Made by a program: the position numbers and the translations under genes. DNA of 64,000 nt from Lycium barbarum. Its lineage: Eukaryota; Streptophyta; Magnoliopsida; Solanales; Solanaceae. The notes beneath the pieces are model-generated. The model was not told the DNA's origin. It searched no databases and saw only the letters and a list, made by a program, of their open reading frames with translations. The stretch is from contig NC_083337.1 of the NCBI RefSeq assembly GCF_019175385.1, positions 18,895,885-18,959,884 of the forward strand. Direction: 5' to 3'. This document shows, piece after piece, positions 46,737 to 57,619 of the stretch. Positions within the stretch are counted from its first letter, which is position 1, and each line of letters starts with the position of its first letter.

Positions 46737-47480
46737 CATTGTCTTGAAATTAATATTTTAATTTAGTTTAATGACTCTTATTCTATCTTTTGAGACCAAA
46801 CATATAAAGTAATGTAAAAATACCTAAGCCTATCAAATTACGGTCTAATAATTACCTAATCATTTTCTTTGTTAGACTTAAAATTACAACGTGCACCTCC
46901 AAGGAAAATAAGGACATTCGTTTGATGCTTCCTAATCTGAATGTGATAGCAACTCTTTAACTAATTTGATTCGAAACCGAAGAAGTAGTATCTGCTTTAA
47001 ACACCGTATTTTTAACTTTGACATTTTTTATGTTTACAAAAATAGTCATAGAAATCTAGTAGAATTAGACGAAAAGGTTATAAAAGTCCATTGTCTTGAA
47101 ATTAATACTTTACTTTAGTTTAATGACTCTTATTCTATCTTTTAAGACCAAACATATAAAGTAATCTAAAAATACCTAAGCCTATCAAATTATGGTCAAA
47201 TAATTACCTAATCATTTTCTTTGTTAGACTAAACATTTCAACTTGCACTTCCCAGGAAATTAGGACATTGGTTTGATGCTTCCTAAGCTGAATGTGATAG
47301 CAACTCTTTAACTAATTTGATGCTTCCTAATCTAAATGTGATAGCAACTCTTTAACTAATTTGATTTGAAACCGAAAATTAGAAGTCGTATTTGCTTTAA
47401 ACTCTATTTTTAACTATGACATTTTTTATATTTACCAAAATAGTCATAGAAATCTCATAAAACTAGACTAAAAGGGTATA
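46737..47480. repeat. Tandem duplication of about 351 bp with an inner 44-bp duplication
   Basis: The unit starting CATTGTCTTGAAATTAAT at about 46738 repeats at about 47089 with roughly 90% identity. In the second copy a 44-bp piece (GATGCTTCCTAA...TGAATGTGATAGCAACTCTTTAACTAATTT) is itself repeated in tandem. It is non-coding and AT-rich. Confidence 0.8.
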
Positions 47481-47483
47481 AAA

Positions 47484-47605
47484 CAACAACAACAACAACA
47501 ATAATAACTCAGTGAAATCCCACATCGTGGGGTCTGGGGAGGGTAGAGTGTACGCAGACCTGACTCCTACCAAGGTAGGACGGCTGTTTCCGAAAGACCC
47601 TCGGT
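47484..47605 (-). mobile_element. TS SINE / RTE tail with 14-bp target duplication
   Basis: The flanks are exact AAAAGGGTATAAAA (47470-47483 and 47606-47619). The insert is the reverse complement of the family tail: (CAA)n, CCCACATCGTGGGGTCTGGGGAGGG, GTACGCAGACC, then GGACGGCTGTTTCCGAAAGACCC. Only 122 bp is present, so it is 5'-truncated. Confidence 0.85.
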
Positions 47606-47794
47606 AAAAGGGTATAAAAGTCGTTCAATATTTAAAGGATATTTTGGTCAATCAACTTTATATTCATGCTTTTCTAATAATATAGATTATTCTAATATGT
47701 ATTTTTTTAATAGTAGCTTCAATTTTTCCATATGTATATCTTACACATTTATATTTCTATTTTTAATAATCATTTTAATCTATTATATTAATTA

Positions 47795-48052
47795 CTCCCT
47801 CCGTCCAAAAAAGATTCATGTTTCGGATTACGAGGATCAAACGAGTACTAATGTTCGGTGTGAATTAGGACATATAATTTTTAATTTTTTTGAAATAAAA
47901 ATTATATATTTAGAACCTACATAAAAGTATTATAAGTCACAATAGCTAACAATTCAAAATATTTAGAAAATATTTAAAAAAATTATGGTCAACCAAAATA
48001 TCCTTTGACTATCCAAATAATAATTAAGGCAATCTTTTCTGGATGAAGGGAG
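47795..48052. mobile_element. Stowaway MITE, degenerate right end
   Basis: The left end is CTCCCTCCGTCCAAAAAAGATT and the right end AATCTTTTCTGGATGAAGGGAG, with TA on both sides (47793-47794, 48053-48054). Confidence 0.8.
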
Positions 48053-48054
48053 TA

Positions 48055-49034
48055 AATTTATAAAAAGATTTGTCCGATCGCGCAAAACAAGGGTGTATTA
48101 ACTAGTTTTTTTGGATATACATGTACAGACAGCACTGTTATCTTTTAACTTTAGTCATCTCTTAGTTTGATAGTGTTCTGATTAGAGCAAGTATCCTAAT
48201 ACATGGAGTACTCTCAGGAAAACATGTATTTAAACTCAGCTTGATATTCAATATACATACAGTTTTCAATCTTCACTCAACTGTTCATAAATATCAACTA
48301 GACTTTTGCACTTATAACGTGAAACTATCAAACAAATAATTCAGTTAACTGAAATTTTATTCACCTCCAAAAAGATAGTGCAATTGAGTTGAGGAAGTTG
48401 TGCACCATTTACTCTTCCTAGACAAAGCTGAAAGATAACACGGACTTCCAATCATATAAGTCGAGATGGCGTATGAAATTATCAAATATAAAATGCTCAG
48501 ATATATTATCGTAGATGTTAAAAGAAATTACATGATTTGTCTGGCAGTAAGACTGAGAACAAACATGACAATATATTTAGCATAGTTTGAGAAGTTGGAC
48601 CTCAAATATAATGGAGGATGTCACCTAAAGATCATGAAACATAAGGAGAAACTATATTCCTTCAACTGCAGAAAGGCGAAATACAAGATCTTAGTGGTTA
48701 GTCTTGCAAGAACCACTTGAATTTAGTTCAAACAATAGAGGATAGTTATTATTCAAAGAATATACTGTGATTCAGAACATTACAAACTTTCCTTCACCCT
48801 AGTCATACATCTTCATGCGGAAAAGGTTGGTTACTGGGGAAAAAGGCAGCAGTCATCAGAACAGAACGATGAATACAAGTGAACACAGTGAAGAATAACG
48901 AATCACGGGATGTTGCATAGCGGAGACAAGAGAATAGTTGTATATGGAAGCTCTTTTGTCATTAGCCGATGACGAAAATGTGACTATGCACATGCAGAGC
49001 AGACCAAACTGCACCTTTAGAATTCATCACTCCT
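48055..49034 (-). other. GAUT3 3' flank and UTR
   Basis: This contains the 3' untranslated region of the minus-strand GAUT3 gene, probably from 49034 to about 48780. Farther out I see no gene or repeat. A polyadenylation site could not be fixed. Confidence 0.45.
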
Positions 49035-52000
49035 TCATTCACCTAGTTTGCAGCTGCGAATGTATGGATGATCAAACTTAATATATTTGGTCCAGTATGA
49101 CTGGTATTTTGCCATTGCCAACTCTAGCCATGGTTTCATGTTCCCGTTGTAGTGTATCACAGCGGCATTCTCTATTTCTGACCTATCAATGCTTGGGCTG
49201 TAACCCAAACCTAGAACATGCCACGACTTATCCAATGGATGTGTAAGCCCATAGAATGTCATTAGCCCTGGAGGTAGTGTCCCTAGCTTCCACAGGACCC
49301 TGTCTTCATTCTAATGGCAAAGGCAGAAAAGAAGCAAATCAGTTAGTAAGGTCCCCGGGAAATTAAGATTTTTCCTATATATTTGGTATGGTATAAGGAG
49401 AAAAGCAGAATGCCAAGTTTCAGTACATGTAATAAATCACTATTTGGTGTAAAGTAACATATGATATATTCCAAATATTCTCAGTCAAAGTAAACTTCTA
49501 GAAGTAAAGTTCACATAATGGAGCTCCGCGTAGAGGGACGAAAACAGTAAAGAAAAGGCAAAAGATTTCTCACCATGTTTTGCCACTTGTGATATATACC
49601 AGTTATGTCTCGCTTCTTCCACTCCTTAAGATCAAAAATGTTCATCCCATATGCCCACCCACAAGCATTTGCATCGAAGTTTTTGGCAATATGAGGATTT
49701 GAGAAATTTAGATACTTGTCAAAACGGTGAAAACTCTGACCACATGTTTCAACAGCACCATTCACTTTTTCGTGAAGATTTACCGACCACAGACCTGTCA
49801 AGTCTTTCTGAACAACAATATCATCATCAAGAAAAAGGATTTTATCCAATTTGGGATAAATCTGAGGGAGATAAAATCTAAGGTGATTTAGCATTGAAAG
49901 ATATTTGGGGTTCCGGTACTTCAAATTAGAAGAACCAGCTGATACTGAGGTGAAATGTGAACCCTTGAAATAGTACTCCTTCATAGCAGCAGACTCTAGC
50001 TGCCGCAGGACAGGACAGTATGAAGAATTAAGCCACTTGAACTCGTCGACATTTTCAACATGGATTGTAGCTTTTCCAGGAGGGTTCAATAAGAACCACA
50101 TATTCATAGCTCCAAAGTTCAACTTATCAGTGACAAGATGAAATACATGTTTTTCTGGTTCCTGCAAATCAATAGGTGGAATTTTAAAATAGCCCATCCG
50201 AAATTAGCTTCTAAAATGTAGACAACATCTTTCTGGTGAAGTAACTATCAGAGCCATGCAAGACATTTAGATATATCAAAGCGTATACCATTTTATCACC
50301 AATTTATCATGCATTAATATAAGGTTTGTGATTGTTATCAAGGATTAGGGACATCATCAAGTGATACAGAAGAATATAGAAAGTCTATCACGCATCCATA
50401 ATTCCATAGTAAAGATAAAAGACAGATGTGGATAATGGTCTGGACAATGACAGAAAGAATTCCTCACCTTAGCATTCAAGATAGTTGAGTTGACAACAAC
50501 TGAAGCAGCCAAAACATTGTCAGAGAACAGGGCATAATGGAAAAGGCTAGGATTTTCCAGATTCTCACTTCTAGGGAACTTTCTTTTTTCAGGAGGGAGG
50601 AGGTAATAATCAATAGCCAGACGCATGGATAAGCAGTGGATGCCATTTGGAATGGTCTTTGCAGCTAATTGGCTCAAAAATGTGCTCTGCCTCTTTAAAC
50701 TTCTAACTTGCTCATCTGCAGTCTGCAGTATTGCTCTAAGCTTTTCCGTGACAAGCTTGCAGTCATAGAGTTGCTCTTTGGCTTTGGAAAGCACTTGGCC
50801 CATTGATTTAATCTTCTCATGTGCACTATTTGAACATAGGAACATGAATAATTTAATCTTTCCGATGCGAAACAGGGACAAATAAACAACGATCAAGTAT
50901 CCAAAGGTCAAAAAGAATCTGGTACCTGCGAGATAGATCAGCATCAGATATTGCTTCACCTAGAGCACGCCGACTTTCTTTAAGCTGTTTCTGTAACTCG
51001 TGAGCCAAGCTACGCTTTTCCTTCATTGTTGCAATGCTTATATACACCCTTGCCATAATCATTTGGTCTCGCATCAAGCGTACCTTTGAATCAGTATTCT
51101 CATTTTCATTCTCTTTCCTCCATATGCTATATTTCCCCAGCACAGCAGAGTCAACTGAATTGGAGCGCTCAAGGGCAGCATTTTCAAGGTTCACAGTCAC
51201 ATCATCATCCTGTTTCACTAAAGTAGCAGCACGCTTTTCACGTTTCCTCTCTCTCAATTGCTGCATAGCACTTCAAAAGCTATAATAACACAAACAGCTA
51301 AGGTAGACAAAGGTAGGGGGAGGGTAGGAAAGAGAGAGAGAGAGAGAGAGAGTGAGTGAGTGAATCTGAGCGCTTCAAATCAACAAATCTCTCTCTCTCT
51401 CTCTCTCTCTCCTTCTCTTTGTTGATATCAGAAGTGCAACAAAAGTAAATGCAAGCACAAAGTGGCTGATAATTATAGTACCCTTCTGGCCAAAATAGCA
51501 GGTGTATCCAAAAACTGGGAATGATCATCTGCTTGGAACAAAGTAAGCCTCTCGCTCCAATCCAAATCCTGCACCAGGATAATTTTCTTCGTCATAAAAT
51601 CAGCATATTGGAATTCTAATACATAGTTGATACATTACAAATCTAGATACCTGTTTACTTGGAGTAGTTGAAAAATCATTATAATCTGTACAAGGAACAT
51701 AAAGTTGGGTTACAACAAATTATGCAAGCTTAGGGAGGACAGTACAAGTGAGACAGTTAAATACAATTTATGCATTCTCAAAAAAAAAAAAAAAAAAAAC
51801 AAAACAAATACTCCGTCTGTTTCAATTTATGTGAACCTATTTCCTTATTAGTCCGTGCCAAAAGAATGACCCATATTTGGAAACAATTTACCTTTATGCA
51901 ATGATTTATGGCCACACAAATATATGTGATTCATTTAACACCACAAGTTTAGAAGTCTTCTCTACTTTCTTAAACTCCGTGTCCAGTCAAATGAGCTCAC

Positions 52001-55000
52001 ATAAATTGAAACGGAGGGAGTACATCATTAAGTGTCTTGGCAAAGATTCTATTCAATACCCACCTTGAACCACCACCAAAGGAGCCACTACCTTTCTCAC
52101 TATGAGATGAGCTCTGACAACAATCAAAGTGGTGCCAATTACCTCAAAAACAATGTTTTTTAAAAGCTAAAAGTGCAAATTATTGACAAGGTCCCTAAGC
52201 TTAAAGCAAAAAGCACTAAATGAAGCATACGCTTCTTTGAAGTGCACAATTTACGAAAAATTAAAAGTGCCCAAACATATATGAGTTTAGTACTATAATA
52301 ATCAAACTATTATTAAAAAATAACTAATTCCAGCATCCTATATACAATAACGCCGAATTAATCGACTCCTCAGGGATCATTTGGTTTGAAGGATGGATGA
52401 AACAATCCTGGAATAAAAAAATTCAAGGTTTAATTTGTATTTTGAATCATGTATAACTGATCCTGGAATAACTTAATACGCCAATTGGTTAATTATCTTA
52501 TACCACTAACAACATGGAACGAATAACTTATCCATTGTATAATTTATCCATGGATAAAACACCAAAAGGACAAAACTACCCTTATCTTTTTCCAAGAAGC
52601 CAATAAAATTCAAGCATCCAAGGATATAATTGTAAATTGTCTGTAAGTTTAAAAAATAAACAAATATTTTACATAATATGTATATCCAATTTTAGTACAA
52701 TCAAGTGATCAACCAAACACCCAACAAGAAATAATCCATGTATTAATTGTTCCTACATTACTGATCTCTGTATAATAATCCCTGTATAAGTTGTCTTCAA
52801 ACCAAATGACCGCTCAAAAGTTGAGATTCAGAGAACCAACTGCTTCTTGTTGGAATCACCTTGCGCGTCATTCTTTGAACTTAGAAGCACATATTTCTCA
52901 AAGCACATCGCTTCAAGCGATGCAGCGATGGCTTTTAATAATACTGATCAAACATCCAACCTAGCCACCGGTTCCATTCCGAAACTACAAGTTACCTAAT
53001 CTCTGCTACCCAAAGAATTAATTTTATATATTATTAGTATTTTGAGTGCATTTGACATAGAGGAGAATGTTATTCCACAAACATTAGAATCCCTTGAAAA
53101 TAATTTATCTTTGAAATCATTTTCTCATATGGTAATCGTACAAGCCAGTCCTGAACTACGACAAAGGAGTGTTGCGGTAAGGTGATAGTCGTAGTCTAAC
53201 TTTCAGGAATCTACCAAGTATTGATTGTCGGGACGTGCCTATGTAGACCCACTATATCAACACCCAGGTGCTTGTTAAATGAGCTAGTTCCATAATATCA
53301 CAACCCAAGTGTGAAGGACTATTGATATGGATTTTAATAACGTGAAATGGATACAGAGTTCATTTTAAAGAAATCCCAACCAATTTGAGATTAAGATATA
53401 ACTGATTATTTTGGTTTTTCTCAGAGTTTGAGGTATGTAGAAGAAGAGATGAGTGTGCTTCTAATTCATTGTACTGGAAACATAAAAAATAGGCCTTTTA
53501 TTTGATTTTTTAGCAACTGTGACAGACAGTTAAAAGTCAACTTAGATAGGAGGTTATGGAGGACGCAGATTAGGGTAGAAGGTTAGTAGGTAGTCCCGCT
53601 TACCCTTTTGTACTAGTAGTCGCAGTTTTGCCCTATAGTTTCTTGTCCTTTGGTTTATGCTACAATCTATTGTTTCTTGTACTTCGATTATTTTATTCAT
53701 ATGTGGTAGCTACTACTCATTATTTCAGACTGCTTATCATGATTTTTCGCTTTCGTTATTTCATTTCCATACTGCTTTTGAATTGTTTGTCCTTTTTAGA
53801 CCTTTTCCATGCTTTCTCTTGAGCTGAGGGTCTTTCGGAAACAGCCTCCCTACCTTCCGAGGTAGGGGTAAGGTCTGCGTACACTTTACTCTCCCCAGAC
53901 CCCACATTGTGGGATTTCACTGGGTATGTTGTTGTTGTGACAGACAGTTAAAAGAGCATTTCCCATCTTTCTATATTGTTCAAATCATCAGCGATATGTA
54001 TTTAGATTTGGAGACAAGGAGATGATGCCTCTATTCATAAAGAGCTAAAAAGAAATCCTATCCGATTCTCTAGTGTGTTCCACTTATTAATTATTATCAA
54101 ACTAAAGCATTCAGACTCTCTATCCTAAAGTAGTTTTTTCTTTTAAAACAATAAGAAAAATGGGATTTGTCCAAAACTTATTTCAGCATTTCTAAGAGGA
54201 TAGCATTTCCCAACATTGTTCAATGTTTTTCCAATATAATACTATATAATTCAATAACTGACCCCAACTAGTTTGGAATTGAGACTTGATTGAGTAATCG
54301 ATCGTGTGTTACTTGCACTCTCTACCACATGTGGTAATTCCTAATATACTCTAATCTTATATGATTGCACATCCATCCCACATTCATGTTTCTACAACAC
54401 TTGTCTTGTGAAAAGGACTTTGTCCCAACATTTAATCTTATATGATATTTGTTGATCTCACAATCATTCCATAGAACTTATCTTTCTTTTGCAAATTATC
54501 TTCCTATCACCTACCACTCAGGTATCGCTTACGCTATCCTATTTTAATTCGATGTCTTACATCTTTATATATTATGCTATTCTTCTAAGAGATTAAAATT
54601 GTCTACATTTACATATACCACAACCCCATCTAATCTCACTTCAATATCACTCTTCTTATAGGGGTTAAACTTGTAATGTTAACAGTATGTGTATGTCTAC
54701 TTCAACTTATCCGAGAACTCAAAGCATTATACAGGCTTTTCCTATGAATCTAAAACCAAACTGAAAACCATAAGTCATGCACTGCTCAAGATCGCATATC
54801 AGCTAAATTCTAACAGTATAGTCTCTGTGCTACTTTATTTCAATAAATGTTCACTTATCCCAAAAAAGGACATATCAGCTAATCCATATGGAGAGCTAAA
54901 GAAAGCTTTTGATATACAGATGTAATTTTTCTTTTCTTTTTTTCCCTAAACCTCAGCATAAGCAAGTATGTATTAGTACTACCCAACTCTATGAAGTCAA

Positions 55001-56082
55001 GAAATCAGAGAGGCAGTAAAATTAGTGAAATCAAATTCTCCCAGAACATCCATCAGCTGTAAAAGAAAAGGTGCGAAGACAAAATCTTAATGTGACATAG
55101 TCACTTCCACAGTTTTAACATCTTAGACATAATAGTTAGGAAAATGTACAAATAATTTGCATACTTGAGCAACAGTGCGTTTTTGGTATATACTAACATT
55201 CTTCAATTAACGAATCAAGGAGTGTCACTCCGAAGAACTATATAGACTCGTTCTCCGCCTTTAGCTCTACTCCATACATTATCCAACTAAAAGTAAAGAA
55301 ATTAGGGGTCGTTTGGAAGGGTGTACCAGAATAATGCTGGTATACCAATTTCAAAAAAAAATAATGCTTGTACAAAATTTTAGTAGTACAATGTTTGGTT
55401 GCAAATTTAAGTCTGGTACAACTAATATCAGTATTACTTATACATCCTATTTAATACTATTGTTATACATAATAAACCATGGCATTAACAACACCAGTAC
55501 TATTCTAATACTTATACACACTATTCAGTACTATTTAGAAATTATGCAATGCATGTTCTTTAATACAACAAACCAAACAGTCGACAAAAAACTAATGCCA
55601 GCATAACTAATTCCGGCATTACTAATACACCCTATTCAATACTATTGTAAACCATGACATTAACAATACCAGTACTATTCTAATACTTATACACCCTATT
55701 CAACACTATTTAGAAATTATGCCGTGCGTGTTATTTAATACAACCAAACAGTCAACAAAAATGTCTGCATAACTAATCCCAGCATTAATAAAATACACCC
55801 TATTCAGTACTATTCTTCTACACCCTACAAAACGACCTTTTAGTTAATCGCACCAAATTCAAATTTGAATCAAACAAAATGTTGAGTAAGTACTAAGATC
55901 ACTAACAAAATTGAAGATAAACCATCCTCAAATTTAGATTCACTAATTTAAACCACAAACCCAACAATGCAGAAAATAAAACACTAACCAATTGAAGTAG
56001 AGCTGTACAAGCCATGGCCCACAAAGAAAATCAACGAAGCAAAGAATGAACACAACACTAATAATCCCCTTTTCAATGCCAT
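49035..56082 (-). CDS. GAUT3: Galacturonosyltransferase, GAUT3 type
   Basis: The minus-strand exons 56082-55989, 51685-51651, 51568-51482, 51260-50926, 50825-50468, 50161-49574 and 49310-49035 join in phase to 590 codons. It is a Golgi type II membrane enzyme of family GT8 that adds galacturonic acid to homogalacturonan or acts as a partner subunit. Residues 1-25 form a signal anchor (MALKRGLLVLCSFFASL). A charged stem and coiled coil span about 70-260 (RQLRERKREKRAA, YSIWRKENEN, VRLMRDQMIMARVY, RSLKRQSTFLSQLAAK). The GT8 domain spans about 270-585, with HVFHLVTDKLNFGAM, LNSSYCPVLRQLES, the metal-binding LFLDDDIVVQ (residues 415-417), CGWAYGMNIFDL, LGTLPPGL and HYNGNMKPWLEL. Wording in SDADLSRSAHEKIK and KKRDITGIYHKWQN points to GAUT3 rather than GAUT1 or GAUT4. 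Exons from 51568 down are firm. The first two and the 4.3-kb intron 1 are inferred from phase, and Arabidopsis GAUT3 is longer (about 680 aa). Confidence 0.9.
51261..51481 (-). repeat. Facing (GA)n and (CT)n tracts in a GAUT3 intron
   Basis: GAGAGA at about 51332-51353, with GTGAGTGAGTGA after it, and CTCTCT at about 51391-51411, lie 40 bp apart in the 221-bp intron between the 29-codon exon and the stem exon. They are complementary and could pair in the intron RNA. Confidence 0.7.
51811..52020. mobile_element. Stowaway MITE in GAUT3 intron 1
   Basis: CTCCGTCTGTTTCAATTTATGT and ACATAAATTGAAACGGAGGGAG are inverted ends, with TA on both sides. The element of 210 bp is preceded by an A-tract of about 20 bases at 51780-51799. 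Confidence 0.9.
52064..52113 (-). other. Candidate extra GAUT3 exon
   Basis: On the minus strand a 50-bp piece lies between a good acceptor (TTGATTGTTGTCAG) and a donor (GGTTCAAG|GTGGGT). Read in the frame that joins the next exon it gives AHLIVRKVVAPLVVVQ, without stops. Joining it to exon 1 needs either an earlier donor (GT at 56007-56008, giving 600 aa) or one more exon of length 3n+1. I left it out of the main model because the direct join is also in phase. Confidence 0.4.
52373..52812. mobile_element. hAT-like MITE in GAUT3 intron 1
   Basis: GGGATCATTTGGTTTGAAGG at the left and CTTCAAACCAAATGACCGC at the right are inverted. The interior of about 440 bp has further inverted words (ATCCTGGAATAA, GGATAAATT). 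It is non-coding. Confidence 0.65.
52813..53520. other. GAUT3 intron 1, unassigned part
   Basis: The stretch contains CGCTTCAAGCGATGCAGCGATGG near 52910-52930, a known type of Solanaceae dispersed repeat. Sequence around 53140-53330 is unrecognised. No exon was found. Confidence 0.4.
53537..53938 (+). mobile_element. RTE-LINE / TS-SINE type retroposon with 16-bp target duplication
   Basis: The flanks are exact GACAGACAGTTAAAAG (53521-53536, 53939-53954). The element of about 402 bp ends with GAGCTGAGGGTCTTTCGGAAAC, GAGGTAGGGGTAAGGTCTGCG, CTCCCCAGACCCCAC and (TTG)n. This is the longest copy of this tail in the window and shows body sequence (GGAGGACGCAGATTAGGG, GGTAGTCCCGCTTACCC) missing from the truncated copies. 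No pol III box is obvious, which favours a 5'-truncated LINE over a full SINE. Confidence 0.85.
53955..55307. other. GAUT3 intron 1, unassigned part
   Basis: AT-rich. On the minus strand near 55030-55060 there is a strong acceptor (CTTTTCTTTTACAG), but the frame it opens meets a stop soon after if joined to exon 1, so no exon is called. No repeat is recognised. Confidence 0.4.
55308..55838. mobile_element. MITE-like element with internal tandem repeat
   Basis: GGTCGTTTGGAAGGGTG at the left and CACCCTACAAAACGACCTT at the right are inverted ends. Inside, a segment of about 190 bp with ACCAGTACTATTCTAATACTTATACACcCTATTCA wording in outline occurs at about 55490-55600 and again at about 55665-55750. 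It lies in GAUT3 intron 1. Confidence 0.6.
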
Positions 56083-56330
56083 TTCCTGTTCAGCAAAAAA
56101 TCAACAACAAATCTCACTCACAAAACATGACCTAGATTAGATTATACACAAATAAAGTGAATTTTTGGAGAAATATTATACATAGGAATTAGGAATGTTC
56201 CAGAGAGTTAGTTCTCCTGCTACGAGAATTTCATTTGCCCAAAAAAAATAGAAAAATGAAAGGAATTTGAAATGAAAATCGAAATTGTGTGTGTTAAATG
56301 AGAATGTAATACTATAAATAGTGATTTGAA
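56083..56330 (-). promoter_or_regulatory. Putative GAUT3 leader and core promoter
   Basis: A TATA-like ACTATTTATAGT (minus strand) lies at about 56310-56321, so a leader of about 200 bases to the ATG at 56082 is plausible. It would contain a 4-codon upstream frame (ATG at 56234, MKFS then stop at 56220) and a second short one starting ATGTATAATATT. The assignment depends on the first exon being correct. Confidence 0.3.
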
Positions 56331-56588
56331 GAACCAGAAAAAGGAAGTTAAGGGAAAAAGGAGAAATGAAAATGGAAAGTGAATCTGAGAAATGAGAATT
56401 TGGGTAAGAGAAAATAGATTATTATTTTTTATAAAAAAAAATTCTCTCTTTTTTTTTTTTTTCTGGTTATAGAAGTATTGTACGACGACTAGGAATTGCT
56501 CATAATCACGTGAAATATTAGGATCGAAATGACACAATTCATCCAGATGTTGTATTGTATTCATTAATACAAAACAATATCATATTAC

Positions 56589-56857
56589 TAGCTTGTTTGG
56601 CCAAGCTTCAGTTTATTCTGGAAAGTATTTTTTGTGAGAAATAGTTTGTGTTTGACTAATTAATTTAAAAATTACTTTTTAGCAGCAATTAGCGTTTGGC
56701 CAAACTTTTAAAAAGTGCTTTAAGTGTATTTTTCTCAAAAGTGCTTTTCAAAAAAGTGCTTCTGGGGATAAACTATTTTTTTTAGCTTCTGAAAAACTAC
56801 TTATGCTACTCCCTAAAAGTACTTATTTTTTCCCAAAAGCTTGACCAAATAGGCTAG
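56589..56857. mobile_element. hAT-like MITE upstream of GAUT3
   Basis: CTAGCTTGTTTGGCCAAGCTT and AAGCTTGACCAAATAGGCTAG are inverted ends of about 21 bp. The interior has GTTTGGCC/AAGTGCTTTT words. It is 269 bp and non-coding. Confidence 0.75.
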
Positions 56858-57182
56858 TACATCATTATGAAACCATGGGTAACGACCATCCAAACAGACG
56901 CTTAATAATTGTGTAAACTTGGTACACATGTAATCCTAACCAACTTTTTCCGTGTAACTCTAGGAGTCGTATGGTAGGATGTGTTAGAGAAAATAATACA
57001 TGTATTAACTTTGATATTATTAATCATTTGTTTGGTAGTATTTTTCAACCTAGTCATACACCTTATTCAGTACTATTTTTATACATTGCAAACTACAGCA
57101 TTAGCAATATAAAATAGTGGCCTAGGGATGAAGGGATTGAACAACAAGGGAAAAAGGAGAAAATGGAGATTAAAGTGAATCT

Positions 57183-57416
57183 TGTTATAAAATAAAGACT
57201 ATAAAGTAAGTACACGGAAGAAATATTTAGAGAGAAATAAGCTTGAGTATTGCTTATGTTATCTGTTACAAAACATATGGCCTCATATTTATAGTGAGAA
57301 GCCAACATTGGCTAAGTTTAGAACGTGTTGGCCAAGGTACTAACTTGGTGGCCAAACTAAATAGTCAACTTGGTCCCCAAGTTATACTAAAGGATATACA
57401 TTTAATATTTATAATA
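57183..57416 (-). repeat. 3' LTR of element G
   Basis: About 234 bp. On the minus strand it starts TATTATAAATATTAAATG directly after the purine tract TCTAAGGGAGAG (57417-57428) and ends TTTATTTTATAACA. The start should be TG, so it has mutated. A TATA box in CACTATAAATATGAGG lies at about 57281-57296. Confidence 0.75.
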
Positions 57417-57619
57417 CTCTCCCTTAGATATTAATAGATGATGTGCCTCGTTAAAACCTTATTAGAAAAAATCCCTGTGGGAAAAAGCCCTAATGAAGGA
57501 AAAAGAGTACACATATCTAGTAATACGCTTTGAAAGCTGCCTCATTAAAAACATTACCAAGAAAACCCAATGGGACAAAACCTTGGTTAAGGAAAAAAGA
57601 GTACAACACGTATTTCACT

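Noticed and set aside
49651..49881. 76-codon plus-strand frame
   Set aside because: Shadow of the GAUT3 catalytic exon on the other strand.
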